A stretch of DNA of 62,570 nucleotides. Origin: Pseudohaliea rubra DSM 19751. Lineage in GTDB: Bacteria; Pseudomonadota; Gammaproteobacteria; Pseudomonadales; Halieaceae. Position 1 is the first letter of the stretch. Every line of letters begins with the position of its first letter. Shown here piece after piece: positions 18,872 through 34,934 of this stretch. The DNA is taken from NCBI RefSeq assembly GCF_000764025.1, contig NZ_KN234767.1, forward strand, positions 1 to 62,570, read 5' to 3'. The translations under genes were made by a program, and so were the position numbers. The notes under the pieces were generated by a model. The model did not search any database and had not been told where the DNA came from. It worked only from the letters and a program-made list of their open reading frames with translations.

Positions 18872-19327
18872 TCAGCGGGGCTCGGCGGTGAGCAGCGCCG
18901 CAAAGGACGCCTCGTTGGTCTGGCCGAAGGCGACGAGGTTCACCTCGTTTTCAAGCGCTGTGTCTGCCAGCACCAGGCTGCCGTCTGCGTAGCGGGCGAG
19001 CAGGAAGGCCGGCTGCATGCCGATATCCCGGGCCCGACGGGCGCGGGCCATGCTGCGCATGATGCCGCGGATGAAGCTGTCTTCTGCCGGGGCAAGCTGC
19101 GCGAGGCGGTCGCCGCTTTGGGCATCATAGACATAGACCAGGCCGTTGCGAACGTCCTCAAAACGAAGCAGGCGGCTGTCTACCATGGCTCCCCGAGGCT
19201 CTGCCGGGGGCTCATAGCCCGACAGGCGCAGGCTGGCGACGCCGATCACCGTGAACACCACCACCGCACCGACCGCCGAAGCGATCCATCGCGAGAGGGG
19301 CCAGGGTGGCTGCGCCGCCATGGTCAC
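18872..19327 (-). CDS. puhC: Photosynthetic complex assembly protein PuhC
   Basis: A 151-residue protein with one N-terminal membrane anchor and a periplasmic domain (LLRFEDVRNGLVYVYDAQSGDRL). PuhC supports reorganisation of the reaction centre-LH1 complex in Rhodobacter. It starts with GTG overlapping the puhB stop (GTGA). An ATG two codons later is an alternative. Confidence 0.9.
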   Translation of the reverse strand: MTMAAQPPWPLSRWIASAVGAVVVFTVIGVASLRLSGYEPPAEPRGAMVDSRLLRFEDVRNGLVYVYDAQSGDRLAQLAPAEDSFIRGIMRSMARARRARDIGMQPAFLLARYADGSLVLADTALENEVNLVAFGQTNEASFAALLTAEPR

Positions 19328-20001
19328 GCCAGCGCCCCGGCCGGTGCGAGGCGATCGCCGCCGGCAAAGCGCTCCTTGCTTCGCTCGCGGGCAACGGCAA
19401 CGTCGTTACTTCCCGCCTTGACGGCAGCGATGAGCTGACCGGCGACCCGCTCCGCATCGGGCACGCTGCGGAGACTGGGAATAACCGGCGACAGGTGCCA
19501 GGGGCGGACATGGGGCCAGAGGGCCCAATAGGAGATCCACTCGCCCTTGGCGAGGCGCAGGGCAATATCGCCAGAGCCATCGCCGAAGGGAAGAAGGTCC
19601 GCTGCGGCGATGCGCTCGAGGGGCAGGTTGATCATCATGGGCAGGGCGACGCCGAAGCGCAGCACGACGCGACGGTTGGTCAGCGTGTACACCGTGGTCC
19701 GGGCGTAAAGCACGCCCAGGCCGCAGAGAATGCCGAGGCCGACGGCCGCCAGTGCGAGCTGCCAGCCCAGGCTGGTGAGGCCTTCCATGACCCCGCCGCC
19801 CTGGCTGTAATGATAGATCTGGTGTGCGGTGATGAGCAGCGCAAAATAGACGCCGACCTGCAGCGCATGAAAGGTCCGTCTTGCCATGCTCCACCAGTCG
19901 GGCTCAGTCTGGCAGAGGATCTCCTCGCCCGCCGGTAGTGCTTCCGGCAGGCCGCGGATGGGTTCGTGGTCGTACTCATTGTTGGCGTGCTGGTGGCTCA
20001 T
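19324..20001 (-). CDS. puhB: Photosynthetic complex assembly protein PuhB
   Basis: A 225-residue protein with a PH-like core, needed for efficient reaction-centre assembly. Hydrophobic segments (VYFALLITAHQIYHY, LALAAVGLGILCGLGVLY) precede YTLTNRRVVLRFGVALPM, the typical PuhB motif. ATG 20001 overlaps the puhA stop by ATGA and is preferred over the upstream in-frame start at 20061, which would add 20 residues inside puhA. Confidence 0.92.
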   Translation of the reverse strand: MSHQHANNEYDHEPIRGLPEALPAGEEILCQTEPDWWSMARRTFHALQVGVYFALLITAHQIYHYSQGGGVMEGLTSLGWQLALAAVGLGILCGLGVLYARTTVYTLTNRRVVLRFGVALPMMINLPLERIAAADLLPFGDGSGDIALRLAKGEWISYWALWPHVRPWHLSPVIPSLRSVPDAERVAGQLIAAVKAGSNDVAVARERSKERFAGGDRLAPAGALA

Positions 20002-20765
20002 AGCAGGGGCTCCGTGCGCTCCCGGGTGCCATAGAGGGTGCCACCGCCGACATAGGCGCAAACGCGGTCCTCTTCCTGGAGCGTTATCTGATCAGGGTTG
20101 GAGAGCGTCGGCATGTTGGCAAACTGCGCCGCCCGCAGGCAGTGGACCTTGACGGTCCCGTCGCTACGTATCCGGGACAGGGTAAGCGGGACAAGGGCTC
20201 GCTTGCCGTTCTCCCTGACCTCGATTTCCAGGTAGCGGACCTGGGGTTCGCTGCGATCGACCCAGAGGTCGGTGACCGTGGCCGCAACCTCGTTATCCAG
20301 GCCAAGTACCGCTTTGCCCCGCGGGTCCGGGTCCTGGTGCGCGACCTTGAAGTCCGTGGCTACGCGCATGGGTACAACCTTCGGTTCACCCTCGAAGGTC
20401 AGGTCCGGGAAGTCCGGGCGAATGGCCCAGGCTGCGGGGCCGACGCCATCGACGAGCGGATCACCGGTGGGGTGAAAGGGGTCGCTGTAGTGCGGCGTGA
20501 TGCGCTTGGCTTTGAGTTCATACTCCGGCCTGTCTGTTCCCGGTCGGACGATATCGTCGGCGCCGTGGAGCATTTTGTAGCTGTGGGGATCGGGCAGGCC
20601 GGGAAAACCGACAACCTTGACCCGCCGGTAATCGTCGGTCTCCAGCGGATAACCCTCGCGCTTGTTTTCACGGTGCAGGTAGAGCACCAGAAGCAGGAAA
20701 AACAACCAGAACGCATAGAGCGTCATCTGGGCCACGTCCATGTAGCCGGTAATGTCACCAATCAT
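19998..20765 (-). CDS. puhA: Reaction centre H subunit PuhA
   Basis: A 255-residue subunit with a single N-terminal transmembrane helix (AQMTLYAFWLFFLLLVLYLHREN) followed by the cytoplasmic beta-rich domain (GYPLETDD, GFPGLPDPHSYKML, EVAATVTDLWVDRSEP). It caps the L/M pair and regulates proton transfer to the QB site. It follows lhaA on the minus strand, as in Rhodobacter. Confidence 0.97.
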   Translation of the reverse strand: MIGDITGYMDVAQMTLYAFWLFFLLLVLYLHRENKREGYPLETDDYRRVKVVGFPGLPDPHSYKMLHGADDIVRPGTDRPEYELKAKRITPHYSDPFHPTGDPLVDGVGPAAWAIRPDFPDLTFEGEPKVVPMRVATDFKVAHQDPDPRGKAVLGLDNEVAATVTDLWVDRSEPQVRYLEIEVRENGKRALVPLTLSRIRSDGTVKVHCLRAAQFANMPTLSNPDQITLQEEDRVCAYVGGGTLYGTRERTEPLL

Positions 20766-20789
20766 GTCAGCACCTCCATCAGGGCTTAG

Positions 20790-22217
20790 TCATTCGGGGA
20801 ACTCTGCGAGGTAGAACGCCGGCTGGCGCAGAACCTCGTCTTCCGGGCCCCTGACCAGCGGCCCGATAATCACCAAAGCGGCAAAGAGCACCGCAATTTC
20901 AAGATGGTATACAGCACTGTAGCCCGTCGCCGGCCCGCTGAGGGCCTCGCCGAGGGCGCCGCTGGCGGCCAGGTGGCCAACGCCGTCGCGCAGCGCCCCG
21001 CCGGCTGCGATGGCAAGGCCGGTGGCGGTCGCCTGCACTGCACCCCAGGCGCCAAGGGCCAGGCCAGCCTGGCCGTCTTCGCCGAGGCGCATGGCTGCGG
21101 TCAGTGTGCCGACGGCGAAAAGGCCGCCGCCGAGGCCGATGGCAAAAGTGCCGAAACGGAACAGGTCTGCCGAAGCGAGCGGCGCGGCAAAAATGACCGC
21201 GGAAAACGCAAAGATGCCGAGCAGCGCCCCATAGGCAGAAAGGCGTATCGGGTCCGCGCCCCGGCTCAGCTGCCGGGAGGCAAAGGCAAAGGCCCCGAGC
21301 ATACCCAGGGCGAAGAGGGCCGTGAGAGCGGTCGTGGCGCCTACGGAAAGGCCAAGCACCTCGCCGCCGTAGGGCTCAAGGAGAATATCCTGCATGCCGA
21401 AGCCGGCGCTGCCCAGGGCCACAGCGAGCAGCAGCCGCGCCGTGCGACCCTGGCTGCAGAGCTCACCCCAGGCCTCGCGGAAGGGCGGCCGCTCGGCGCT
21501 GCGGTTGCGCGAGGGATCCCGGGCTTCCTGCTTCCACAGGGCGACGACGTTGAGTACAACGGTCACGGCGGCGGCACCCTGGATGACCTGGATCAACACC
21601 ACTGGGCTGAAATCCGCCAGCATGAACGAGAACACGAAGGAGCTGCCGATCATGCCGACCAGGAGCATGACGTAGAGCAGGGCGACCACTCGCGGGCGGT
21701 TCTTTTCATTGGCAAGGTCGGTGGCCAGCGCGAGGCCGGCGGTCTGGGTCGTGTGCAGCCCGGCGCCGACGAGTAGAAAAGCAAGGCCGGCCGCCGCCGG
21801 GCCCACCCAGGCCGGGCCCATGGCCGGCTCCCAGAGAACCAGCAGGGCAAAGGGCATGATGGCAAGGCCGCCGAACTGGGCGATGCTGCCGAGCCAGAGG
21901 TAGGGCACCCGCCGCCAGCCCAGGGCAGAGCGATGGTGGTCACTGCGAAAGCCGATCAGGGCTCTCGCGGGCGCGAACAGCAGCGGCAGGGACACCATGA
22001 CGGAGACCAGCCAGGCCGGTTGTTCGAGCTCCAGGACCATGACCCGGTTGAGGGTGCCGTTCAGAAGCACAATGGCCATGCCGACAGAGACCTGGAACAG
22101 CGACAGGCGCAGCAGTCGGTCCAGCGGCAGGTCTTCGGTTACCGCGTCGGCAAAAGGCAGCCAGCGTGTCCCGAGACGGGACAGCACCTGCTGCGTGATG
22201 GCCACGGACCGTTTCAC
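20790..22217 (-). CDS. lhaA: LhaA, PucC-family LH1 assembly transporter
   Basis: A 475-residue, about 12-helix major-facilitator-type protein of the BCD/PucC family. It is thought to deliver bacteriochlorophyll to nascent LH1. Motifs such as GFRSDHHRSALGWRRVPYLW and the phototroph-specific GLHTTQTAGLALATDL are present. The GTG start overlaps the bchM stop (GTGA). It is encoded between bchM and puhA, the conserved position for lhaA. Confidence 0.94.
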   Translation of the reverse strand: MKRSVAITQQVLSRLGTRWLPFADAVTEDLPLDRLLRLSLFQVSVGMAIVLLNGTLNRVMVLELEQPAWLVSVMVSLPLLFAPARALIGFRSDHHRSALGWRRVPYLWLGSIAQFGGLAIMPFALLVLWEPAMGPAWVGPAAAGLAFLLVGAGLHTTQTAGLALATDLANEKNRPRVVALLYVMLLVGMIGSSFVFSFMLADFSPVVLIQVIQGAAAVTVVLNVVALWKQEARDPSRNRSAERPPFREAWGELCSQGRTARLLLAVALGSAGFGMQDILLEPYGGEVLGLSVGATTALTALFALGMLGAFAFASRQLSRGADPIRLSAYGALLGIFAFSAVIFAAPLASADLFRFGTFAIGLGGGLFAVGTLTAAMRLGEDGQAGLALGAWGAVQATATGLAIAAGGALRDGVGHLAASGALGEALSGPATGYSAVYHLEIAVLFAALVIIGPLVRGPEDEVLRQPAFYLAEFPE

Positions 22218-22930
22218 CCGGCGCTTGCCTCCTGCCGGCGCAGCTCGCAGGCCTGGGAGGTGTAGAAACCGCTTTTCACGCGGTGGCTGCGCCCGCGCTC
22301 CCAGGTCGCAAGACCCGGAGCATCGCCAAGGTCGCCGTAGAGGCGCTTCTCAGCGATGGGGACGATGGCCGGCGCGCGGTCTTTTCGCGGAAACAGGCCG
22401 CCGACGGCGTGCATGATCGCCAGCAGAGGCGTGCGCGGAGCGAAGGTGAAGACGATGCCGTGGCGCACGTTGGCCGCCAGCTTCGCCAGTACTTCGACGG
22501 CGTGGTGCGGGTCGTAATGGATCACCGAGTCCATGGCCACGACGTAGTCGAAGGCTTCGCCTTCCACAGATGCCATGTCCCCGACCCGGAAGTCGATATG
22601 GCCGGGGGCGAGATCCGTCGGCTGCCGCTCCCGGGCCAGTTCCACCAGCGTGGGCGAGAGATCGATGGCCACGACGCTGGCGCCCCGGCGCGCAGCCTCG
22701 ACACTGAAGGCCCCGGTGCCGCAGCCGGCATCCAGCACCTTCAGCCCCGTGAGATCCGCGGGCAGCCAGGACAGCAGCGTGGCGCGCATCTCGTCGCGGC
22801 CCGCGCGCACGGTCTGCCGGATACGGCTGACCGGCGCATCGGAGGTCAGCGCTGACCAGGCGTCTGCGGCGGTTCGATCGAAGTAGGTTTCGATCTCTGT
22901 GCGCCGCTCGTCATAGCTTGTCGATGTCAT
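22214..22930 (-). CDS. bchM: Magnesium protoporphyrin IX methyltransferase BchM
   Basis: A 238-residue SAM-dependent methyltransferase that makes Mg-protoporphyrin IX 13-monomethyl ester, the substrate of AcsF. The SAM motif VLDAGCGTGAFSVEAA is intact, and the N-terminal YFDRTAADAWSALTSDAPVS is typical. It lies 11 bp after bchL and overlaps lhaA. Confidence 0.96.
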   Translation of the reverse strand: MTSTSYDERRTEIETYFDRTAADAWSALTSDAPVSRIRQTVRAGRDEMRATLLSWLPADLTGLKVLDAGCGTGAFSVEAARRGASVVAIDLSPTLVELARERQPTDLAPGHIDFRVGDMASVEGEAFDYVVAMDSVIHYDPHHAVEVLAKLAANVRHGIVFTFAPRTPLLAIMHAVGGLFPRKDRAPAIVPIAEKRLYGDLGDAPGLATWERGRSHRVKSGFYTSQACELRRQEASAG

Positions 22931-22941
22931 CAGTCGAAGCC

Positions 22942-27555
<4,614 letters not shown>

Positions 27556-27584
<29 letters not shown>

Positions 27585-29115
27585 AGAGCGTCTCCACATT
27601 GATCGCGGCTACGCCGCGCTCTGTCGCATACTTTTCCGTGTTGCGTCGGGCCTTGCCGCGGACGAAGAAAGGAATCTTCTTCAGTTCCTTTTCGGCGTCC
27701 GCTTCCCAGCGGATGGCGGCATCGCCATCGGCCGCCGGCGCTTCGGCGGGCCGGTGACTGCTGCCGCCGACGGCGGCCAGGTGCGAGGGCACCTTGTCGT
27801 CGTTGAATTCGAAGTCCTCCCGGAACATGGTCAGGAGGTGCTCCTCCAGGCCCATCACCAGCGGGTGGACCCAGGTATCGAAGATGACGTTGGCACCCTC
27901 GAAACCCATCTGCGGTGAGTAGCGCGCCGGGTAGTCCTGCACGTGGGCCGGGGTCGAGATAACTGCGCAGCCGATGCCGAGCTTCTTGGCGATGTGCCGC
28001 TCCATCTGCGTGCCGAGGACGAGCTCGGGCTGGAGATCGGCCACGGCCTTCTCCACCTCGAGGTAGTTGTCGGTGATAAGCGCCTCGAGGCCATAGTCCT
28101 TGGCGGCCTTGCGCACCGCACGGGCCTGCTCCCGGGAGTAGGTGCCCAGCCCGACGACCTCGAAACCCATCTCCTCGCGCGCCATGCGCGCGGCGGCCAG
28201 CGCGTGGGTGGCATCGGCGAAGATGAACACCCGCTTGCCCGTCAGGTAGGTGGAATCCACGGAGCGTGAGTACCAGGGCAGCCGGCAGACGGCGTCGGCG
28301 GTAAGCTCGCACCCGGTCAGCCCCAGGGTTTCGGTGACTTCCTGCAGGAAATCACCGGTGGCACCGACGCCGATCGGCACGGTGCTGATCGTGGGCTGTT
28401 TGAAGGTGCGCTGGAGCCAGGCGCAGGTGGTTTCCGCTACCTCCGGGTAAAGGCAGACGTTGGCGTCCGCTTCCGGTAGGCGCAGCAGGTCCTGGGGGCT
28501 CGCCCCGAGGGGGGCGACCACACCGACCTCCACGCCGATGCTTTCGAGCAGCTTGCGCACTTCAATGACATCGTCCCGGCAGCGGAAGCCGAGGGAGCTG
28601 GCGCCAAGGAGGTTGACCTTCGGCCGCTGCCCCTCCGGTCGCGGCGGCCGGGTCCAGCCTGGCTCCGGCGCCCGGCGGTTGAGGAGGCCGCGGACGAGCG
28701 AATAGAAGGTCTCGGAAGCGCCCCAGTTCTCCTTGCGGGAGTAGGCGAGCATCTCCAGGGGAATGATCGGCACATCGAGCCCGGCGCCGGTGGCCAGGGT
28801 GCCCGGCTGGTCCTGGATCAGCTCCGCCGTGCAGGAGTCACCGACCAGCAGCACGCTGGGGCGGAAGCGCTCGACGGTGCTTTTCAGGGTGTCGGTGACC
28901 AGCTCGGCAGTATCCGAGCCGAGATCACGGGCCTGGAAGGTCGTGTAGGTGACCGGCGGCCGCTTGCGGTCCCGCTCGATCATGGTGAACAGCAGATCGG
29001 CGTAGGTGTCGCCCTGCGGCGAGTGCAGCAGCAGGTGAACGCCGCGCATGGCGTTGGCGATGCGGATGGCCCCGACGTGCGGGGGGCCTTCGTAAGTCCA
29101 GAAGGTCAGCTCCAT
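27556..29115 (-). CDS. bchB: BchB, light-independent protochlorophyllide reductase subunit B
   Basis: A 519-residue NifK-like subunit. The N-terminus [18 protein letters not shown] and the DSCTAEL segment are characteristic. The C-terminal helix domain ([26 protein letters not shown]) is the usual protochlorophyllide-site lid. The ribosome site GGAGG lies at the end of bchN, 6 bp away. Confidence 0.97.
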
Positions 29116-29121
29116 TGCCGC

Positions 29122-30935
<1,814 letters not shown>

Positions 30936-30972
30936 CTGCTGCCTTGGAAAAGTTAGTCCCCTGGGCGGATCA

Positions 30973-31016
30973 TGTCAACTAAACCTGACACATAAATGAG
31001 TCTAGTGAAATTGACA
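30973..31016. promoter_or_regulatory. PpsR/CrtJ sites between bchF and ppsR
   Basis: TGTCAACTAAACCTGACA (30973-30990) is perfect. AGTCTAGTGAAATTGACA (30999-31016) is a degenerate partner at the same 26-bp register. Their position allows control of bchF and autoregulation of ppsR. Confidence 0.75.
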
Positions 31017-31160
31017 AACATCGCATCTTGGCGTTTACTTTATTTACATGCACAGGCTGCAAGTGCGTGTGTGGGTGGGGGATGTGTATAATCTGCGCTT
31101 CCGCCGTTTATCGGCAAAAGATATAAAAACGCCTTTTTTTATATTTGCGGACGCGAGGGC

Positions 31161-32546
31161 ATGGCCGTCGATTGGGACGCTGCAGCGCTGGTTGGGTTAC
31201 TTGCGAAAGTGGCCGATATTTCCTTCGTCCTCGATCGAGACGGCGGGATCACTGAGCTTGCGTCAGACGGCGGTGAGCTGGCAGCGCATATTGATCATCA
31301 CTGGCTCGGCCGATCCCTCCTTGATACCGTGGCGGGCGACAGTCGCCAGCGCCTTGCCGGCGTTCTTGCTGCGGCGCTTGCCAACCCCGCCGTCGCGCAG
31401 CGCATTGATCTCGTACACACCCTCGAGGACGGCGCTTCACTGCCGGTCGAGTACCGGCTCGCCGCTCTGCCCGACGGCGGCGGCGTGATCGCCGTCGGCC
31501 GTGACATGCGGCCGGTCGCCAGCCTTCGCCAGCAGCTTCTCAATGCCCAGCAGGCCCTGGAGCAGGATTACTGGCGTTTGCGCCAGGTCGAGACCCGTTA
31601 CCGGCAGCTGTTCGATATGATCGCGGATGCCATTCTGGTGGTGGACGCGGGCAGCGGGCGCACCCTGGAGGCGAACCCGGCTGCCGGCGAGCTCCTCGGC
31701 GGCGGTGGTCAGCGGGTGGTCGGCAAGCCCTTCCCTCTCGGGCTGTCGGAGCGTTCCCAGCGGGATGTCGCCGGTCTCCTCGGCGAGGCTCAGGCCACCG
31801 GCCGGGCGTTGCTCTCCGGCGTCACCCGGGCCGTCGATGACGCGCCGCTCTCCGCGGTCGTCAGTTACCTCCGTCAGGGCACGGAGACGCGCTTTCTCGT
31901 GCGTCTTGCCCGGGAGAGTGCCGACGGCGCCGGGGGCGACGAGCAGTCCCTGCCCTCCAGCCTCCAGCGGGCGCCCGATGCGGTGCTGCTCACCGATACG
32001 GACGGTCGGGTGCTCGCCGCCAACAAGACCTTTCTGGACCTCGCGCAGGTGCTGAGTGATGACCGGGTCATCGGTCTGTCTGCGGACCGCTGGCTGGGCC
32101 GCTCGGGGGTGGACCTGTCGGTGCTGCTGTCGAATCTCAACGAGCGTGGATCGGTAAAGCTCTTTTCTACCGTGCTGCGCGGCGACGGCGGCGTGAATAC
32201 GGATGTGGAGATCTCCGCCTGCACCCTGGAGGATGCGCCCCGGGGCCGGCTCGCCTTCTATATCCGCGATGTCAGCCGCCGGGTGAGCGATGGTCAGGCC
32301 AGCGGTGAGAACCTGCCGGCCTCGATCGAGCAGATAACGCGCCGGGTCGGGCGCCTGCCCCTCAAGGAGCTGGTCCGCGAGTCCACGGACATCATCGAGG
32401 CCATGTGCATCCGCGCTGCCCTGGAGCTTACCCAGGACAATCGCGCTTCCGCGGCAGAGCTGCTTGGCCTCAGCCGGCAGAGCCTTTACGCGAAGCTGCG
32501 CCGCTACGATATTTCCGGCGTGGAGACGGACGCGATCTCCTCCTGA
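31161..32546 (+). CDS. ppsR: PpsR/CrtJ-type photosynthesis repressor
   Basis: A 461-residue transcription regulator with an N-terminal PAS-like domain, a Gln-rich linker helix (LRQQLLNAQQALEQDYWRL), two further PAS domains from about residues 150 and 275, and a C-terminal Fis-type helix-turn-helix (NRASAAELLGLSRQSLYAKL). PpsR binds TGT-N12-ACA, and matching sites flank most photosynthesis operons here. Only two cysteines occur, at 354 and 416. Cys416, in the helix just before the HTH, matches the position of the redox-active Cys of CrtJ. No AerR or AppA homologue is adjacent, but a BLUF gene lies 6.5 kb away. Confidence 0.95.
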   Translation: MAVDWDAAALVGLLAKVADISFVLDRDGGITELASDGGELAAHIDHHWLGRSLLDTVAGDSRQRLAGVLAAALANPAVAQRIDLVHTLEDGASLPVEYRLAALPDGGGVIAVGRDMRPVASLRQQLLNAQQALEQDYWRLRQVETRYRQLFDMIADAILVVDAGSGRTLEANPAAGELLGGGGQRVVGKPFPLGLSERSQRDVAGLLGEAQATGRALLSGVTRAVDDAPLSAVVSYLRQGTETRFLVRLARESADGAGGDEQSLPSSLQRAPDAVLLTDTDGRVLAANKTFLDLAQVLSDDRVIGLSADRWLGRSGVDLSVLLSNLNERGSVKLFSTVLRGDGGVNTDVEISACTLEDAPRGRLAFYIRDVSRRVSDGQASGENLPASIEQITRRVGRLPLKELVRESTDIIEAMCIRAALELTQDNRASAAELLGLSRQSLYAKLRRYDISGVETDAISS

Positions 32547-32565
32547 GCACGGTGCTCCGGGTGGC

Positions 32566-32617
32566 TGTCAAAAAAAACTGACAGTTTTTCCTCTAAATGT
32601 GTAAATCCCGATTGACG
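32566..32617 (+). promoter_or_regulatory. PpsR/CrtJ site upstream of bchG
   Basis: TGTCAAAAAAAACTGACA (32566-32583) is perfect. TGTAAATCCCGATTGACG (32600-32617) has one mismatch and a 16-bp gap instead of 8. Its position argues that bchG translation starts downstream, at 32648. Confidence 0.75.
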
Positions 32618-32647
32618 CTTTCCGACGCCCCTTCTATAGTCGAAGCT

Positions 32648-33562
32648 ATGCAAGGCTCCGAGTCTATCGTCAGCGGGAGTGCGCGCCTTGACCCCAGGGC
32701 GCTCCTGCAACTTCTGAAGCCCGTCACATGGTTTCCTCCCATGTGGGCTTTCGCCTGTGGCGTCGTTTCCGCTGGTACGCCGGTACTGGAGCGCCCCGTG
32801 GCCCTGGTCGCCGGGGTCCTGCTGGCAGGCCCCCTCGTCTGTGGGGCGAGCCAGGTGGTGAATGACTGGTTCGACCGCGAGGTCGATGCCATCAATGAGC
32901 CCGACCGGCCCATCCCCTCGGGAAGGGTGCCCGGCAACATCGGCCTTTATTACGCTATTGGCTGGTCTCTGCTTGCCCTGCCCGTTGCCTGGATTCTGGG
33001 GCCGGCGGTGTTCTGGGCGACGCTCCTCGGGCTTGCCCTTGCCTGGGCCTACAGCGCGCCGCCGCTGCGCCTCAAGCTCAACGGCTGGTGGGGTAATGCT
33101 GCCTGTGGTTTTGCTTACGAGGGGCTGGCCTGGGTCACCGGCGCCGCCGTCATGCTCGGCGGGGTGCTGCCCCCGGCGCCAATCCTGATGCTGGCGGTAC
33201 TCTACAGCCTCGGCGCGCACGGCATCATGACGCTCAACGACTTCAAGGCCATCGAGGGTGACCGCCGTCTCGGGGTGCGCACGATCCCCGTGCAACTGGG
33301 GCCGGAGCGGGCGGCGAAGCTTGCCTGCGTGGTCATGGCCGTGCCGCAGCTAGTGGTCGTCGCTCTCCTGGCCTCCTGGGATCGGCCCTGGCATGCGGCC
33401 ATCGTTGCTGCCCTGCTGGTGCTGCAGGGTTTCGCCATGAAGCGCCTGCTGACGGACCCCAAGGGCCTGGCCCCCTGGTATAACGGCACCGGCGTCCTCC
33501 TCTATGTGCTCGGGATGATGACCAGTGCGGCGGCCGTGCGCGGCCTCGGGAGCGTCCTGTGA
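32648..33562 (+). CDS. bchG: Bacteriochlorophyll synthase BchG
   Basis: A 304-residue UbiA-type prenyltransferase that attaches the geranylgeranyl or phytyl tail to bacteriochlorophyllide a. The two Asp-rich motifs are NDWFDREVDAINEPDRP and LNDFKAIEGDRRLG, within about 8 to 9 hydrophobic helices. An in-frame ATG at 32597 exists, but it would place the operator inside the coding region, so ATG 32648 is preferred. The stop overlaps the next GTG (GTGA). Confidence 0.96.
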   Translation: MQGSESIVSGSARLDPRALLQLLKPVTWFPPMWAFACGVVSAGTPVLERPVALVAGVLLAGPLVCGASQVVNDWFDREVDAINEPDRPIPSGRVPGNIGLYYAIGWSLLALPVAWILGPAVFWATLLGLALAWAYSAPPLRLKLNGWWGNAACGFAYEGLAWVTGAAVMLGGVLPPAPILMLAVLYSLGAHGIMTLNDFKAIEGDRRLGVRTIPVQLGPERAAKLACVVMAVPQLVVVALLASWDRPWHAAIVAALLVLQGFAMKRLLTDPKGLAPWYNGTGVLLYVLGMMTSAAAVRGLGSVL

Positions 33563-34929
33563 GCGGGCCGGGCCTCGGCTGGCTGTCCATCGTCCGCCTC
33601 GGCCTGGTGCAGACGGCGCTCGGCGCCATCGTTGTCCTCACCACATCAACGATCAATCGGGTGATGGTTGTCGAGCTGGCTCTGCCGGCCATGCTCCCGG
33701 GTTTTCTGGTGGCTTTGCACCACGTCGTGCAGATGAGCCGGCCCCATTTCGGTCATCGCTCCGATGTCGGCGGGCGCCGCACGCCCTGGATTATCGGCGG
33801 TATGTTCGCCCTGGCCCTGGGCGGCGTCGGCGCAGCCACGGGAACCGCCGTGATGGCGACGGCCCACGCCCTTGGCGTGGCGATCGCCGTCTGCTCCTTC
33901 GTCGTGATCGGCCTCGGCGTCGGCGCCGCCGGTACGTCACTGCTCGCTCTCCTGGCCAAACGGGTCGAGCCGGGCCGCCGTGCCGCTGCCGCCACTATTG
34001 TGTGGATCATGATGATCGCCGGCTTTGCGATCACCGCCGGCGCCGCGGGGCACTTTCTTGACCCCTTCAGCCCTGAGCGGCTGGTAGCCGTAACGAGTAC
34101 CGTCTCGGCCGCCGCCTTCCTGGTCACCGTGCTTGCCCTCTGGGGCGTGGAGGGAGCGGCGCAGACGCCTGCCGCCGCAGACCCGGCGTCACCGCACGGT
34201 GCCGCAGCCCGCCCGCACTTCGGTCAGGCGCTGCGCGAGGTGTGGGAAGAGCCCGATGCGCGCCGCTTCACCATCTTCGTCTTTGTCTCCATGCTCGCTT
34301 ACAGCACCCAGGACCTGATCCTCGAGCCCTTCGCGGGGCTGGTCTTCGGCATGACCCCGGGGGAGTCGACCCAGCTTGCGGGGGTACAGCACGGCGGCGT
34401 GCTTCTCGGCATGCTGCTGGTTGCGATAACCGGCACCGCCGCCCGCCGTGCCGCGCCCGGGCTTCTGCGGTGGTGGACCGTTGGCGGTTGCGCCGCCTCC
34501 GCCCTGGCTCTTGCTGGTATTGCGCTGGGTGGTGGCTACGCCGCATCCTGGCCCCTGCGCCTGAACGTGTTCCTGCTGGGCCTCGCCAATGGCGCCTTCG
34601 CAGTCGCCGCCATTGCCTCCATGATGACCCTGGCGGGCGGCGGCAAGCGTCGCAGTGAGGGGATCCGCATGGGGCTCTGGGGTGGTGCCCAGGCCATCGC
34701 CTTCGGGCTCGGCGGCTTCCTCGGCACCGTCGCCATCGATGTGGCCCGTCTCTTTCTTGATAACCCGGCGCACGCCTACGCCATCGTCTTTTCCGGCGAA
34801 GCGGCGCTGTTCCTCTACGCGGCAGTGCTCGGTATGACCGTGCGCCTTGCCACTTCAGCTGACACAGATGACCGGCCGGCACCGTCCTTCGGGGACGTAG
34901 CCATGGCCGAAGTCCTCCAGGGGAGGTAA
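33559..34929 (+). CDS. PucC-family transporter next to bchG (Bch2 type)
   Basis: A 456-residue, 12-helix MFS protein of the bacteriochlorophyll-delivery (BCD) family, a second PucC/LhaA-like protein besides lhaA. Motifs include MSRPHFGHRSDVGGRRTPWI and GVQHGGVLLGMLLVAI. In many purple bacteria a gene of this type sits between bchG and bchP and may pass pigments between BchG and BchP or to assembly sites. It starts with GTG overlapping bchG, and bchP follows after 5 bp. Confidence 0.9.
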   Translation: MSGPGLGWLSIVRLGLVQTALGAIVVLTTSTINRVMVVELALPAMLPGFLVALHHVVQMSRPHFGHRSDVGGRRTPWIIGGMFALALGGVGAATGTAVMATAHALGVAIAVCSFVVIGLGVGAAGTSLLALLAKRVEPGRRAAAATIVWIMMIAGFAITAGAAGHFLDPFSPERLVAVTSTVSAAAFLVTVLALWGVEGAAQTPAAADPASPHGAAARPHFGQALREVWEEPDARRFTIFVFVSMLAYSTQDLILEPFAGLVFGMTPGESTQLAGVQHGGVLLGMLLVAITGTAARRAAPGLLRWWTVGGCAASALALAGIALGGGYAASWPLRLNVFLLGLANGAFAVAAIASMMTLAGGGKRRSEGIRMGLWGGAQAIAFGLGGFLGTVAIDVARLFLDNPAHAYAIVFSGEAALFLYAAVLGMTVRLATSADTDDRPAPSFGDVAMAEVLQGR

Positions 34930-34934
34930 CCCGG

